Source: Burkholderiales bacterium PBB3
Lineage (GTDB): Bacteria; Pseudomonadota; Gammaproteobacteria; Burkholderiales; Burkholderiaceae_C
Length of the DNA stretch: 40,250 nucleotides
Direction: 5' to 3'
Assembly: GCA_002256115.1 (NCBI GenBank)
Contig: NKIK01000040.1
Span: 1 to 40,250, forward strand
Shown here: positions 7,216 through 15,003 of the stretch, one piece after another
How the letters are laid out: each line of letters begins with the position of its first letter
Position numbering within the stretch: position 1 is the first letter of the stretch
The notes under the pieces: generated by a model
Databases searched by the model: none
The model's input: only the letters and a program-made list of their open reading frames with translations
Told to the model about the DNA's origin: nothing
Translations under genes and position numbers: made by a program

Positions 7216-8130
7216 TCAGGCAGTGCAGGTGGCCAGCTTGGCGACCAGCGTCTCGAATTCGAGAGCCGACAAAGCGGGCGAACACAAAAAGCCTTGGTAC
7301 GAGGCGCACTGCAGACCTTGCAAAAATTCGCGCTGTGCCTCCGTCTCGACCCCTTCAGCCACCACCGCAAGCTTGAGCGCGCGTGCCATCGCGATGGTCG
7401 CGCCCACAATAGCGCGGTCACTTTCATCGGCCGGTAAACCAGTGACAAACGTGCGATCTATTTTGAGCTTGGAGATAGGAAACTTTTTCAAGTAAGCCAA
7501 GCTGCTGTAGCCGGTTCCGAAGTCATCAATCGCCAGCACCACCCCCAGCGTTTTCAGCGAGTGCAAGCGTGCCAAAGCTTCATCCGCATCGCGCACCAAA
7601 ATAGACTCCGTCAACTCCAGCTCCAGCAAAGCAGGGGTCAGGCCCGAGCTGCGTAGCGTGCCGGCAACTCGCTCCACAAAGTCGGGCTGCTGAAATTGCA
7701 GGGCCGACACATTGACCGACACCACGACTGGGTGACCCGCTTGCTCCCACAGCACCGCCTGACGCACGGCCTCATCCATCACCCAGTTACCAATATTGAT
7801 GATGAAGCCCGACTCCTCGGCCAAAGGGATAAAACTCACGGGTGACACATTGCCCATCTCCGGGTCCGTCCAGCGGATCAAGGCCTCAGCCCCGAGCAAG
7901 CTGCCGTTGCAAAGCGATATTTGCGGCTGGTAATGCAGCCTGAACTGCCCTTGCACCAAAGCCTGGCGCATCGCGTGGTCCATCTTCATGCGCGACAGCA
8001 AATCCACATTCATCTGCGGTTGGTAGAAGCGGAAGTTGCCGCGCCCTCGGTCTTTGACGCAGGCCATGGCGGTGTCCGCACAATTAAAAATGAAACAGTT
8101 TGAATAGGCATGTGTGATTTTTTTTCCCAT
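7216..8130 (-). CDS. EAL-domain c-di-GMP phosphodiesterase, remnant of a GGDEF-EAL protein
   Basis: The EAL domain looks complete: AEALIRW (residues 81-87), SVNVSALQFQ, LELTES, DDFGTGYSSLAYLKKF, KLKIDRTFV, EGVET and a terminal QGFLCSPAL. It should hydrolyse c-di-GMP to pGpG. In front of it only the tail of a GGDEF domain remains (ADTAMACVKDRGRGNFRFYQ), with the rest missing, so this is a 5'-truncated gene. ATG 8128-8130 is a possible start; the frame is open to 8244 but that reads through the phaB terminator. Another possible start is the Met in MKMDHAMRQ at about residue 48. There is no evident ribosome binding site, so expression may depend on read-through from phaB. Intact EAL motifs suggest it could still act if translated. 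Confidence 0.75.
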   Translation of the reverse strand: MGKKITHAYSNCFIFNCADTAMACVKDRGRGNFRFYQPQMNVDLLSRMKMDHAMRQALVQGQFRLHYQPQISLCNGSLLGAEALIRWTDPEMGNVSPVSFIPLAEESGFIINIGNWVMDEAVRQAVLWEQAGHPVVVSVNVSALQFQQPDFVERVAGTLRSSGLTPALLELELTESILVRDADEALARLHSLKTLGVVLAIDDFGTGYSSLAYLKKFPISKLKIDRTFVTGLPADESDRAIVGATIAMARALKLAVVAEGVETEAQREFLQGLQCASYQGFLCSPALSALEFETLVAKLATCTA

Positions 8131-8184
8131 CAGGCTACTGGTGTCTATTCCAAAGTACCGCTTGAGGCTAGCACGCTGCAGAAA

Positions 8185-8212
8185 CAAAAAACCCCGCAAT
8201 GCGGGGTTTTTG
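8185..8212 (-). terminator. Rho-independent terminator after phaB
   Basis: caaaaaaccccgcaatgcggggtttttg forms a short perfect stem (ccccgc/gcgggg) flanked by A and T runs, so it can act in both directions. It lies about 35 nt past the phaB stop and overlaps the upstream extension of the EAL reading frame. Confidence 0.85.
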
Positions 8213-8243
8213 CAACGCCATGATGTGCGCAACTCGTGGGACA

Positions 8244-8981
8244 TCAGCCCATGTGCAAACCACCGTTGACCGAGAAGTCCGCACCAGTGGAGTAACCACC
8301 GTCGTTAGATGCTAGCCAGGCAATGATGGAAGCGATTTCAGACGGCTCACCCAAGCGTTTGACCGGCACGGTAGCCACGATTTTGGCCAGCACATCTTCG
8401 CGGATGGCCTTGACCATGTCGGTACCGATGTAGCCAGGGCTCACGGTGTTGACAGTAACGCCCTTGGTGGCCAGCTCTTGGGCTAGCGCCATCGTGAAAC
8501 CATGCATACCGGCTTTGGCGGCCGAGTAATTGGTCTGGCCCGCTTGGCCCTTTTCACCGTTGACGCTGGAGATATTGACGATGCGGCCCCAGCCTTTTTC
8601 GACCATGTCGGCCACCACTTGCTTGGTCACGTTGAACATGGAGTTCAGATTGGTTTCGATCACCATATCCCAGTCTTCGCGGGTCATTTTCAGGAACATG
8701 CGGTCGCGGGTAATACCGGCATTGTTGACCAGCACATCAATGCTGCCGTGCTCGGCCTTGGTCTTGGTGAAGGCCTCCACCGTGGAGTCCCAATCACCCA
8801 CATTGCCCACCGACGCGTAGAAGGTGTAGCCCAAGGCAGCCTGCTCAGCAATCCATTTCACATGGTCGCGTGTTGGGCCGCAACCGGCGATGACTTTAAA
8901 ACCCTCTTTGTGCAAACGCTGGCAGATGGCGGTACCGATACCACCCATACCACCCGTTACATAGGCTACTTTTTGGCTCAT
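8244..8981 (-). CDS. phaB: Acetoacetyl-CoA reductase
   Basis: PhaB reduces acetoacetyl-CoA to (R)-3-hydroxybutyryl-CoA with NADPH, the second step of polyhydroxybutyrate synthesis. The 245-residue short-chain dehydrogenase has the nucleotide motif TGGMGGIG (9-16), NNAGITRD, the catalytic NISS, Tyr152 and Lys156 in NYSAAKAGM, and the PGYIGTDMV segment. GAGGAGA lies upstream of its ATG. It is the third gene of phaC-phaA-phaB; a family B repeat fills part of the gap to phaA, and a terminator follows. Confidence 0.95.
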   Translation of the reverse strand: MSQKVAYVTGGMGGIGTAICQRLHKEGFKVIAGCGPTRDHVKWIAEQAALGYTFYASVGNVGDWDSTVEAFTKTKAEHGSIDVLVNNAGITRDRMFLKMTREDWDMVIETNLNSMFNVTKQVVADMVEKGWGRIVNISSVNGEKGQAGQTNYSAAKAGMHGFTMALAQELATKGVTVNTVSPGYIGTDMVKAIREDVLAKIVATVPVKRLGEPSEIASIIAWLASNDGGYSTGADFSVNGGLHMG

Positions 8982-9000
8982 TGTGTTCTCCTCTTTTAAT

Positions 9001-9043
9001 TGAATGCTATAAAAACAGAAGCTGCTTCCGCACTATCCATGCG
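9001..9043 (-). repeat. Family B repeat, copy 2 (between phaA and phaB)
   Basis: Plus-strand gcttccgcactatccatgcg preceded by aatgctataaaaacagaagct is a family B copy, somewhat diverged from the others. It sits in the 93-bp gap inside the pha operon, just upstream of the phaB ribosome binding site, and would be part of the mRNA. Confidence 0.75.
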
Positions 9044-9074
9044 CTTTGGCAGCCTCTTTTGCTTAAATTTTGGG

Positions 9075-10253
9075 TTAGCGCTCGATCGTGAGCGCAACAC
9101 CCATACCGCCACCAATACACAAGGACGCGATGCCTTTCTTGGCATCGCGGCGCTGCATTTCATGCAACAGGGTGACAAGAATACGGCATCCGGACGCGCC
9201 AATCGGATGGCCAATGGCAATGGCCCCACCGTTCACGTTGACCTTGCTGGTATCCCATCCCATTTGCTGGTTCACCGCGCAGGCCTGGGCCGCAAAGGCT
9301 TCGTTGATTTCCAGCAGGTCGAGATCTTGGGCATTCCAGCCTGCGCGCTCCAGTGCTTTGCGCGACGCAGACACCGGGCCCATACCCATCAGGGCTGGGT
9401 CCAGGCCGCTGGTCGCAAAGCTGGCAATACGGCCCAAGGGTGTCAGGCCCAACGCAGCAGCTTTCTTGGCGGTCATCACCATTACCGCAGCTGCGCCATC
9501 GTTCAGGCCCGAGGCATTGCCCGCAGTCACACCGCCGGCATTGTCAAAGGCGGGGCGCAGACCGGCCAGCGCATCGGCATTGGACTTGCGGTTGATGAAC
9601 TCGTCCGCCGCAAACACGATCGGATCGCCCTTCTTCTGGGCAATGCTGAACGGCACGATCTCGTCGACAAACTTGCCCGCGTCTTGGGCCGCGGCGGCTT
9701 TTTGCTGGCTGGCCAGCGCCAGGGCGTCTTGCATGTCGCGGGTGATGCTGTATTCCTTGGCCACGTTTTCGGCCGTAATGCCCATGTGGTACTGGTTGTA
9801 AACATCCCACAGACCGTCCACGATCATGGTGTCGGTCATCTTCCAGTCACCCATGCGCTGACCATCGCGCGAGCCCATCAGCACGTGAGGCGACAAGCTC
9901 ATGCTCTCTTGGCCCCCGGCAATCACGATCTCGCTGTCGCCATAGGCAATGGACTGGGCCGCCAGCATCACGGCCTTGAGGCCGGAGCCGCACACGGCAT
10001 TGATGGTCAGTGCCGGGGTTTCCTTGGCAATACCGCTCTTGATCAGCGCCTGGCGGGCCGGGTTCTGGCCCACACCGGCTGCCAGAACCTGGCCCATGAT
10101 GACTTCACCAATCTGGTCGGTGCCAAGCTTGGTGCGCTCTAACAAGGCTTTGATGACGGCGGCACCCAGGTCGGTTGCCGGTGTCTTGGCCAGCGTGCCA
10201 CTAAATTTGCCCACAGCGGTGCGGGCGGCTGAAACGATAACGATGTCTTCCAT
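9075..10253 (-). CDS. phaA: Acetyl-CoA acetyltransferase (beta-ketothiolase)
   Basis: PhaA condenses two acetyl-CoA to acetoacetyl-CoA, feeding polyhydroxybutyrate synthesis. The protein is 392 residues, the usual thiolase length, with the acyl-accepting Cys88 in NAVCGSGLKAV, the GHPIGASG histidine motif, and Cys379 in CIGGGMGVAL. The start MEDIVIVSAARTAVGKF is typical, and AGGAGA lies before the ATG. It lies between phaC and phaB in one transcript direction, with a hairpin between phaC and phaA. Confidence 0.95.
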   Translation of the reverse strand: MEDIVIVSAARTAVGKFSGTLAKTPATDLGAAVIKALLERTKLGTDQIGEVIMGQVLAAGVGQNPARQALIKSGIAKETPALTINAVCGSGLKAVMLAAQSIAYGDSEIVIAGGQESMSLSPHVLMGSRDGQRMGDWKMTDTMIVDGLWDVYNQYHMGITAENVAKEYSITRDMQDALALASQQKAAAAQDAGKFVDEIVPFSIAQKKGDPIVFAADEFINRKSNADALAGLRPAFDNAGGVTAGNASGLNDGAAAVMVMTAKKAAALGLTPLGRIASFATSGLDPALMGMGPVSASRKALERAGWNAQDLDLLEINEAFAAQACAVNQQMGWDTSKVNVNGGAIAIGHPIGASGCRILVTLLHEMQRRDAKKGIASLCIGGGMGVALTIER

Positions 10254-10281
10254 TTTTGTCTCCTGTGATAAATATTTTTGC

Positions 10282-10305
10282 GGGACAGATCTTCAGCTCT
10301 GTCCC
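10282..10305 (-). other. Hairpin between phaC and phaA
   Basis: gggacaga (10282-10289) pairs perfectly with tctgtccc (10298-10305) across an 8-nt loop, right after the phaC stop. On the minus strand it is followed by GCAAAAATATTT rather than a clean T-run, so it may stabilise, process or partly attenuate the phaC-phaA message rather than end it. Confidence 0.6.
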
Positions 10306-10312
10306 CAACTGG

Positions 10313-12004
10313 TCAAGCTTTGACGGTCACATAGGTGCCGGGGGCGGGATGGGTTGCTTTGTACTTGCCTTTGCCATAGACCTTGGGTGCAGCAATTTGC
10401 TTGCCAGCATGCGCCTTGAGCCAATCGGACCAATCCGTCCACCAACTGCCGGGGTGCTCGGTAGCAGCTTCGAGCCACTGGGCGTGGGTCTTGGGTAGCT
10501 TGCCATCGGCACGAATCCAGTGGCTGCGTTTGTTCTTGGACGGAGGGTTAATGACCCCTGCGATGTGGCCCGAAGCACCCTGCACAAAACGCTTTTTTCC
10601 GGGCAAGACTTGGGTGGATGCATAGGCACCGCCAATGGGCACGATATGGTCTTCGCGCGAGCCGTAGATGTAAACCGGAATGTCCACTTTACCCAAGTCG
10701 ATCTTCTCGCCACACACCACCGCCTTGCCGGGCTTGACCAGATTGTTTTCCAGGTAGGTATTGCGCAGGTACCAGGCGTAGTAGGGGCCGGGCAAATTGG
10801 TACTGTCTGAGTTCCAGTACAGCAGGTCAAACGGTGGCGGTGTTTCGCCCTTCAGGTAGTTGCCCACCACGTAGTTCCAGACCAGATCGTTGGGTCGCAA
10901 GAAACTGAAGGTGCTCGACAAATCGCCGCCCTTCATCAGGCCGCCCTGCCCCAACTCTTTTTCGCGGTATTGCACAAAGGCTTCGTCGATGAACAAGTCC
11001 AGGATGCCGGTGTCGGAAAAATCCAGAAAAGTGGTAAGGAATGTGGCGCTGGCGACCGGTTTTTCGCCACGCGCGGCCAGCACGGCCAAAGCCGTACCCA
11101 GCATGGTGCCGCCGACACAAAAGCCCAACGCATTGATGGTGGGTGCACCGCTAATGGCTTGCACCACGCCAATAGCCTCTATGACCGCTTTCTCAATGTA
11201 GTCATCCCAGGTGGCCTTGTCCAGGGATTCGTCCGGGTTGCGCCAGCTCACCACAAAAGTGCGATGGCCCTGGGCCACGGCATAACGCACCAGCGAGTTC
11301 TCAGGTTGCAGGTCCAAGATGTAGAACTTGTTGATGCACGGTGGCACCATCAAAAATGGCTTCTCAAACACCTTAGGTGTCAGCGGCTTGTATTCAATGA
11401 GCTGAAAGTAAGGATTCTCAAACACTACCGCACCCTCGGTGGTAGCTACGTTTTTACCCACTTCAAACAGGCTCTCGTCGGTCATGGACACATGACCCTG
11501 GCGCAGGTCGTGCACCAGGTTTTGCAGGCCCTTGGCGATGCTCTCGCCCTGGGTGTCCAAGGCCTTCTTCTGCGCCTCTGCATTGAAGGCCATGAAATTG
11601 CTGGGTGCGCTGGCCGCCATCCACTGCTCCACGGCAAAGCGAATGCGGCTGCGGGTTTTGGCGTCGGCCTCTACGGCGTCGGCCAGACCCATCAGCGTGC
11701 GGGCATTGAGCAGGTAAACCGCAGCCGTGTACCCGGCAACCGGGTTGCTGGCCCAGGCGGCATCGGTGAAACGCTTGTCGGTGGTCGGATGGTTGCTAAA
11801 ACCCTGGCTCATCAGGGTGGACGCATCTTGCAGATACTGCTGTTGCAGGGCCTGGAGCTTGTCGGGGGCAAACCGGATGTCTGGCGCTGACTGGCCCAAG
11901 TCTTTACTAGGAATGGACTGCATCGCCTTGCTCCAGCTATCGGTCATGGACTGCTGAAACTGTTGGGCCGCCTGGGTCCAGAAATCGGGAGAGTTTTGGG
12001 TCAC
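10313..12004 (-). CDS. phaC: Class I poly(3-hydroxyalkanoate) synthase
   Basis: PhaC polymerises (R)-3-hydroxyacyl-CoA into storage granules. The alpha/beta-hydrolase domain has the lipase-like box GFCVGG with the catalytic Cys, an Asp in YGSREDHIVP and the histidine in GASGHIAGVINPP, with the SWRNPDES motif before them. I take the GTG at 12002-12004 as start (563 residues), because AAAGG stands just upstream; a TTG at 12041-12043 would give 576. It leads phaC-phaA-phaB. A small membrane protein gene diverges from it. Confidence 0.94.
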   Translation of the reverse strand: MTQNSPDFWTQAAQQFQQSMTDSWSKAMQSIPSKDLGQSAPDIRFAPDKLQALQQQYLQDASTLMSQGFSNHPTTDKRFTDAAWASNPVAGYTAAVYLLNARTLMGLADAVEADAKTRSRIRFAVEQWMAASAPSNFMAFNAEAQKKALDTQGESIAKGLQNLVHDLRQGHVSMTDESLFEVGKNVATTEGAVVFENPYFQLIEYKPLTPKVFEKPFLMVPPCINKFYILDLQPENSLVRYAVAQGHRTFVVSWRNPDESLDKATWDDYIEKAVIEAIGVVQAISGAPTINALGFCVGGTMLGTALAVLAARGEKPVASATFLTTFLDFSDTGILDLFIDEAFVQYREKELGQGGLMKGGDLSSTFSFLRPNDLVWNYVVGNYLKGETPPPFDLLYWNSDSTNLPGPYYAWYLRNTYLENNLVKPGKAVVCGEKIDLGKVDIPVYIYGSREDHIVPIGGAYASTQVLPGKKRFVQGASGHIAGVINPPSKNKRSHWIRADGKLPKTHAQWLEAATEHPGSWWTDWSDWLKAHAGKQIAAPKVYGKGKYKATHPAPGTYVTVKA

Positions 12005-12103
12005 ACCATTACCTTTTACTTCAGGTTTACGCGGGCTTTGCAATGCCCGTAGTATCTCAGGCTCTGCCTACGAAAACCTGACACAACGCAAAACGAACCC
12101 TGT

Positions 12104-12400
12104 ATGTACCTTGTCCCCATCGCCTGGATTTATGTCGTGCTCATGATGAGTGTGGCCGAGGCCACCAACAGCAACGGTAGCGTGCTGGGTGCTATTTTCA
12201 CGTTCCTGATCTACGGCGCGGCACCGGTGGCGCTGATCTTGTACTTCATGGGGTCGCCCGCGCGCAAGCGTGCGCTGCGCGCCCAAGAAGCTGCCGAGCG
12301 CGCAGCCGCCATTGCCGCGCATGCAGCCGCTTCAGTCCCGCCAGATACAGGCAGCCATGCGCCCGCTGACGCCATCCCGCCGGTAGGAAAAGAAGCTTAG
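12104..12400 (+). CDS. Small two-helix membrane protein of unknown function
   Basis: The 98-residue product has two hydrophobic segments, MYLVPIAWIYVVLMMSVAEA and LGAIFTFLIYGAAPVALILY, followed by a basic then alanine-rich charged tail (RKRALRAQEAAERAAAIAAH). No family is recognised with confidence; short proteins of this shape occur beside phaC and pgeF homologues in related bacteria from memory only. Its last 69 bases overlap the 3' end of pgeF on the other strand. Both frames look genuine, since the overlapped PgeF end is conserved and the hydrophobic core here lies outside the overlap. Confidence 0.65.
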   Translation: MYLVPIAWIYVVLMMSVAEATNSNGSVLGAIFTFLIYGAAPVALILYFMGSPARKRALRAQEAAERAAAIAAHAAASVPPDTGSHAPADAIPPVGKEA

Positions 12401-13213
12401 AGGATTGGCCACCGTACACCAGGGTGTGCTGCCGTCATTGCCATAGACCCGGTGCACGCCCAAGGCCGCCAAACGCAGGCGCGCCAACTGCGGCAAATGG
12501 GCCAGGTACTTGCCCTGGGCTTGCGGAACAAAGCAAGCCTCTAGCGCAGCGTGGTGCCAGTCCAGCGCAGGACCAGCCAGGTTGTCGTCCGGCAAGTTAG
12601 ACAAGAAGGCTGCGCGCACTTCTGGCCCCACCTCAAAAGCCTGTGGCCCTATGCAGGGACCTAGCCATGCTATAAATTCAGGAGCTGCTCCCGCACTATC
12701 CATGGGCTCAAAGGCATTAAACGCCTTAAAGGCACTTAAAGATGCCTCCAAAATGCCAAAACCACGGCTCCCCGCCAGGCCGCGCCAACCGGCATGGGCT
12801 GCGGCCACCCAGCTGCCGTCCGCACTGCACAGCAACACTGGCAAACAGTCGGCCACCATGACAGTGCAGACCTGCCCGGCAACTTGCGTCCAGGCTGCAT
12901 CTGCCACCGGGGCCATAGCCTCCCCTTCATCCTCGCCTTCATCCTCACCCTCGTCCGGCTCCGCCCCCGCCAACTGCAGCAGCGCCGTGCCGTGCACCTG
13001 GTTCATAAACACCGGGGCATGCCCGATGGATTGGCGCAACACCTGGCGGTTGCGGGCCACTGCATCGGTAGCGTCGCCCACATGCAGGCCCAAGTTGAAG
13101 GCATCGTAAGGTGCCGCCGAGACGCCGCCCGACCGGGTGGTAAACACCGCACGCACGCCAGCCGGGGCCGGCCAGTCGGGCACCAGCCATTCGGCAGGCC
13201 AGGCATGTGTCAT
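12332..13213 (-). CDS. pgeF: Laccase-domain purine nucleoside phosphorylase-like protein (YfiH/PgeF family)
   Basis: The 293-residue protein has the family's metal/catalytic residues: His74 in NQVHGT, Cys123 in VMVADCLPVLL and His140 in AAAHAGWRG, and the conserved end FFSYRRDGVSGRMA. Members act on purine nucleosides and have been linked to peptidoglycan editing; exact role here is inferred. The ATG 13211-13213 lies just after the maiA stop. Two unusual insertions are present: an acidic DEGEDEGEDEGE stretch (residues 87-98) from a 12-bp tandem repeat, and residues 169-183 (EPMDSAGAAPEFIAW) from a family B repeat just before the conserved LGPCIGPQAFEVG. Neither removes a key residue. Confidence 0.88.
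   Translation of the reverse strand: MTHAWPAEWLVPDWPAPAGVRAVFTTRSGGVSAAPYDAFNLGLHVGDATDAVARNRQVLRQSIGHAPVFMNQVHGTALLQLAGAEPDEGEDEGEDEGEAMAPVADAAWTQVAGQVCTVMVADCLPVLLCSADGSWVAAAHAGWRGLAGSRGFGILEASLSAFKAFNAFEPMDSAGAAPEFIAWLGPCIGPQAFEVGPEVRAAFLSNLPDDNLAGPALDWHHAALEACFVPQAQGKYLAHLPQLARLRLAALGVHRVYGNDGSTPWCTVANPLSFFSYRRDGVSGRMAACIWRD
12667..12708 (-). repeat. Family B repeat, copy 3 (inside pgeF)
   Basis: Minus-strand CCCATGGATAGTGCGGGAGC then AGCTCCTGAATTTATAGCA is nearly identical to the cobU copy and is read in the same phase, giving PMDSAGAAP followed by EFIA. Confidence 0.87.
12919..12960. repeat. 12-bp tandem repeat encoding acidic residues in pgeF
   Basis: Units cttcatcctcgc, cttcatcctcac and a diverged cctcgtccggct follow each other. 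On the minus strand they encode repeated Asp-Glu-Gly-Glu. This is simple-sequence expansion in a surface loop after the NQVHGT strand. Confidence 0.75.
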
Positions 13214-13217
13214 CGCT

Positions 13218-13883
13218 TCAGGCCACCGCATCCGGGCAATTGGAGGGCTGCGCCTGCTGAAAGGCTGGCAACTGCATACAGGCCTCAAAAGCCGCCATAG
13301 TGCGGGGCAAGCCCCCCAGGTCGGTGTCAAAGCGCTGGGCGTTAAAAATCTGCGGCACTAGCACGCAATCGGCCAGCGTGGGCGTGCTGCCGTAGCAGTA
13401 CAGAGAATCATCCCAGCCCATCTGCTCGCGCACCGTGTCCAGAGCCATGAGTTGGCGCTCGAAGGACTCCAGGCCCTCACGCACCCAATGCCGGTACCAG
13501 GTGAGCTTGGCCATTTCATCCTGCCCCAGCGGGCCGACCAAGTACTTCAAGACACGCAAATTGTTCAGCGGATGGATCTCACAGGCGATGGATTGCGCCA
13601 GCGCCCGCACCTGGGCGCGGCCCAGCGCGTCGGCGGGCAACAGGGGCGGCGTGGGGTGGGTCTCCTCCAAGTATTCCATGATGGCCATGCTTTGCGACAG
13701 GCGCTTGCCGTCTACCTCCAGCAGCGGCACCAGCGCATCCGGGGCCAGGGCTTTGTAGTCACTTTGGCGCTGCTCTCCTGCCAGCAAATTGACGGGCACG
13801 TACTCAAAAGGCAGCGCCTTCAAAGCCAATGCAATGCGCACCCGGAAGGACGCGGACGAGCGGAAATAGTTGTAGAGCTTCAT
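13218..13883 (-). CDS. maiA: Maleylacetoacetate/maleylpyruvate isomerase, zeta-class GST
   Basis: The 221-residue protein begins MKLYNYFRSSASFRVRIALA, the zeta-class active-site region with the SSxSxRVR motif, and has the thioredoxin-like domain end (LLEVDGKRLSQSMAIMEYLE) and an all-helical C-terminus. It should isomerise a cis maleyl intermediate to fumaryl using glutathione, in tyrosine/homogentisate or gentisate breakdown. A fumarylpyruvate/fumarylacetoacetate-type hydrolase is encoded nearby on the other strand, which supports either path; no ring dioxygenase is in the window. The ATG at 13881-13883 is chosen by homology; the open frame extends upstream to 14039 over another gene. Its stop is four bases before the pgeF start. 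Confidence 0.88.
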   Translation of the reverse strand: MKLYNYFRSSASFRVRIALALKALPFEYVPVNLLAGEQRQSDYKALAPDALVPLLEVDGKRLSQSMAIMEYLEETHPTPPLLPADALGRAQVRALAQSIACEIHPLNNLRVLKYLVGPLGQDEMAKLTWYRHWVREGLESFERQLMALDTVREQMGWDDSLYCYGSTPTLADCVLVPQIFNAQRFDTDLGGLPRTMAAFEACMQLPAFQQAQPSNCPDAVA

Positions 13884-13938
13884 GCTGCGCAGGATAAACC
13901 AAGCGGCTACCATTGGCATCCTCAAACCAGGAGCCGCC

Positions 13939-14241
13939 ATGATTCTTGAACTCGCCGATATCCGCATCCACCCTGGCCAGAACGCCGCCTTCGAGGCCGC
14001 CATTGCCAGCGCGGCCAGCACCATCATTGCCCAGGCCAAAGGCTTTCAGGGCTACAAAGTCAACAAAGGCATTGAAAGCCCTGAGCGCTATGTGCTGCAG
14101 ATTTTTTGGGACACGCTGGAGGACCACACCGTGGGGTTTCGCCAAAGTGCGCTGTTCACAGAGTGGCGCGGCATCGTTGGTCCCTTTTTTGCCGCACCGC
14201 CTGTGGTGGAGCACTTCACCTTGGTCACCAAATCCGCCTGA
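13939..14241 (+). CDS. ABM-domain (antibiotic biosynthesis monooxygenase fold) protein
   Basis: This 100-residue protein, MILELADIRIHPGQNAAFEA through YVLQIFWDTLEDHTVGFRQS to HFTLVTKSA, fits the dimeric ferredoxin-like ABM fold, used in small monooxygenases and in many proteins of unknown activity. GGAG lies a few bases before the ATG. It diverges from maiA (55-bp gap) and is followed by the hydrolase gene in the same direction, so a part in the same ring-cleavage or dicarboxylate pathway is possible but unproven. Confidence 0.75.
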   Translation: MILELADIRIHPGQNAAFEAAIASAASTIIAQAKGFQGYKVNKGIESPERYVLQIFWDTLEDHTVGFRQSALFTEWRGIVGPFFAAPPVVEHFTLVTKSA

Positions 14242-14281
14242 GGCCCAGGCGCTTGAAACCTTGACAAAGGAGCAACCCGCC

Positions 14282-14977
14282 ATGGACACCGTCATCCCCG
14301 CCCCAGCCCCCGCCAGCGTTGCCGTCGTAGGCACGCCACAGCGCTTTCCGGTGCACCGTATTTACTGTGTTGGCCGCAACTACGAAGAGCACGCCAAAGA
14401 AATGGGCCACACGGGTCGTGAGCCGCCCTTCTTCTTCATGAAACCTGCCGATGCGGTGCTGCCAGCGCTAGCCCAAGAGGTGGTGGCCATGCCCTACCCC
14501 ACGCTCACCAGCAACTTGCACCACGAGATTGAATTGGTCGTTGCCATCGGTGTGGGGGGGCACAACATAGCGGCTGTAGATGCACACCAGCACATTTATG
14601 GTTACGCAGTCGGCCTGGACATGACCCGGCGCGACCTGCAAAACGACATGAAAAAGCAGGGCCGCCCCTGGTGTATCGGCAAGGGCTTTGATGCCTCCGC
14701 GCCCATAGGCCCCATCACCCCGGCCGCACGGGCCGGTGATGTGGCGCAGGCGGGCATCTACCTGCAGGTGAATGGCGCAGACCGCCAGCGCAGCAGCGTG
14801 TCGCAGCTCATTTGGAATATTGCGGAAACCATTGAGCAACTCTCCCAAGCCTGGACCTTGCAGCCGGGTGATTTGATCTTTACGGGTACTCCGGCGGGGG
14901 TGAGCGCGGTGGTGCGCGGTGACACTTTGGTGGGCGGCATTGATGGCCTGGGCACGCTGACCGTGCGCCTGGAGTAG
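14282..14977 (+). CDS. Fumarylacetoacetate hydrolase family protein, likely fumarylpyruvate hydrolase
   Basis: The 231-residue protein carries VHRIYCVGRNYEEHAKEM, then PPFFFMKPADAV, the metal-binding HHEIELVVAIG (E..E pattern), GYAVGLDMTRRDLQ, KGFDASAPIGP and FTGTPAGVS. This is the FAH fold that cleaves C-C bonds of fumaryl keto acids. Length and the N-terminal sequence resemble fumarylpyruvate hydrolase of gentisate pathways (NagK type) more than the longer fumarylacetoacetase. AAAGGAG precedes the ATG. A matching isomerase (13218-13883) diverges nearby and a TRAP permease pair follows, suggesting uptake and breakdown of an aromatic or keto acid. Confidence 0.87.
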   Translation: MDTVIPAPAPASVAVVGTPQRFPVHRIYCVGRNYEEHAKEMGHTGREPPFFFMKPADAVLPALAQEVVAMPYPTLTSNLHHEIELVVAIGVGGHNIAAVDAHQHIYGYAVGLDMTRRDLQNDMKKQGRPWCIGKGFDASAPIGPITPAARAGDVAQAGIYLQVNGADRQRSSVSQLIWNIAETIEQLSQAWTLQPGDLIFTGTPAGVSAVVRGDTLVGGIDGLGTLTVRLE

Positions 14978-15003
14978 GCCATTCACAACACCGCGCCCCG
15001 CTG

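Noticed and set aside
10970..11890. 306-codon plus-strand frame opposite phaC
   Set aside because: Antisense frame of a clear polymer synthase, with no motifs of its own.
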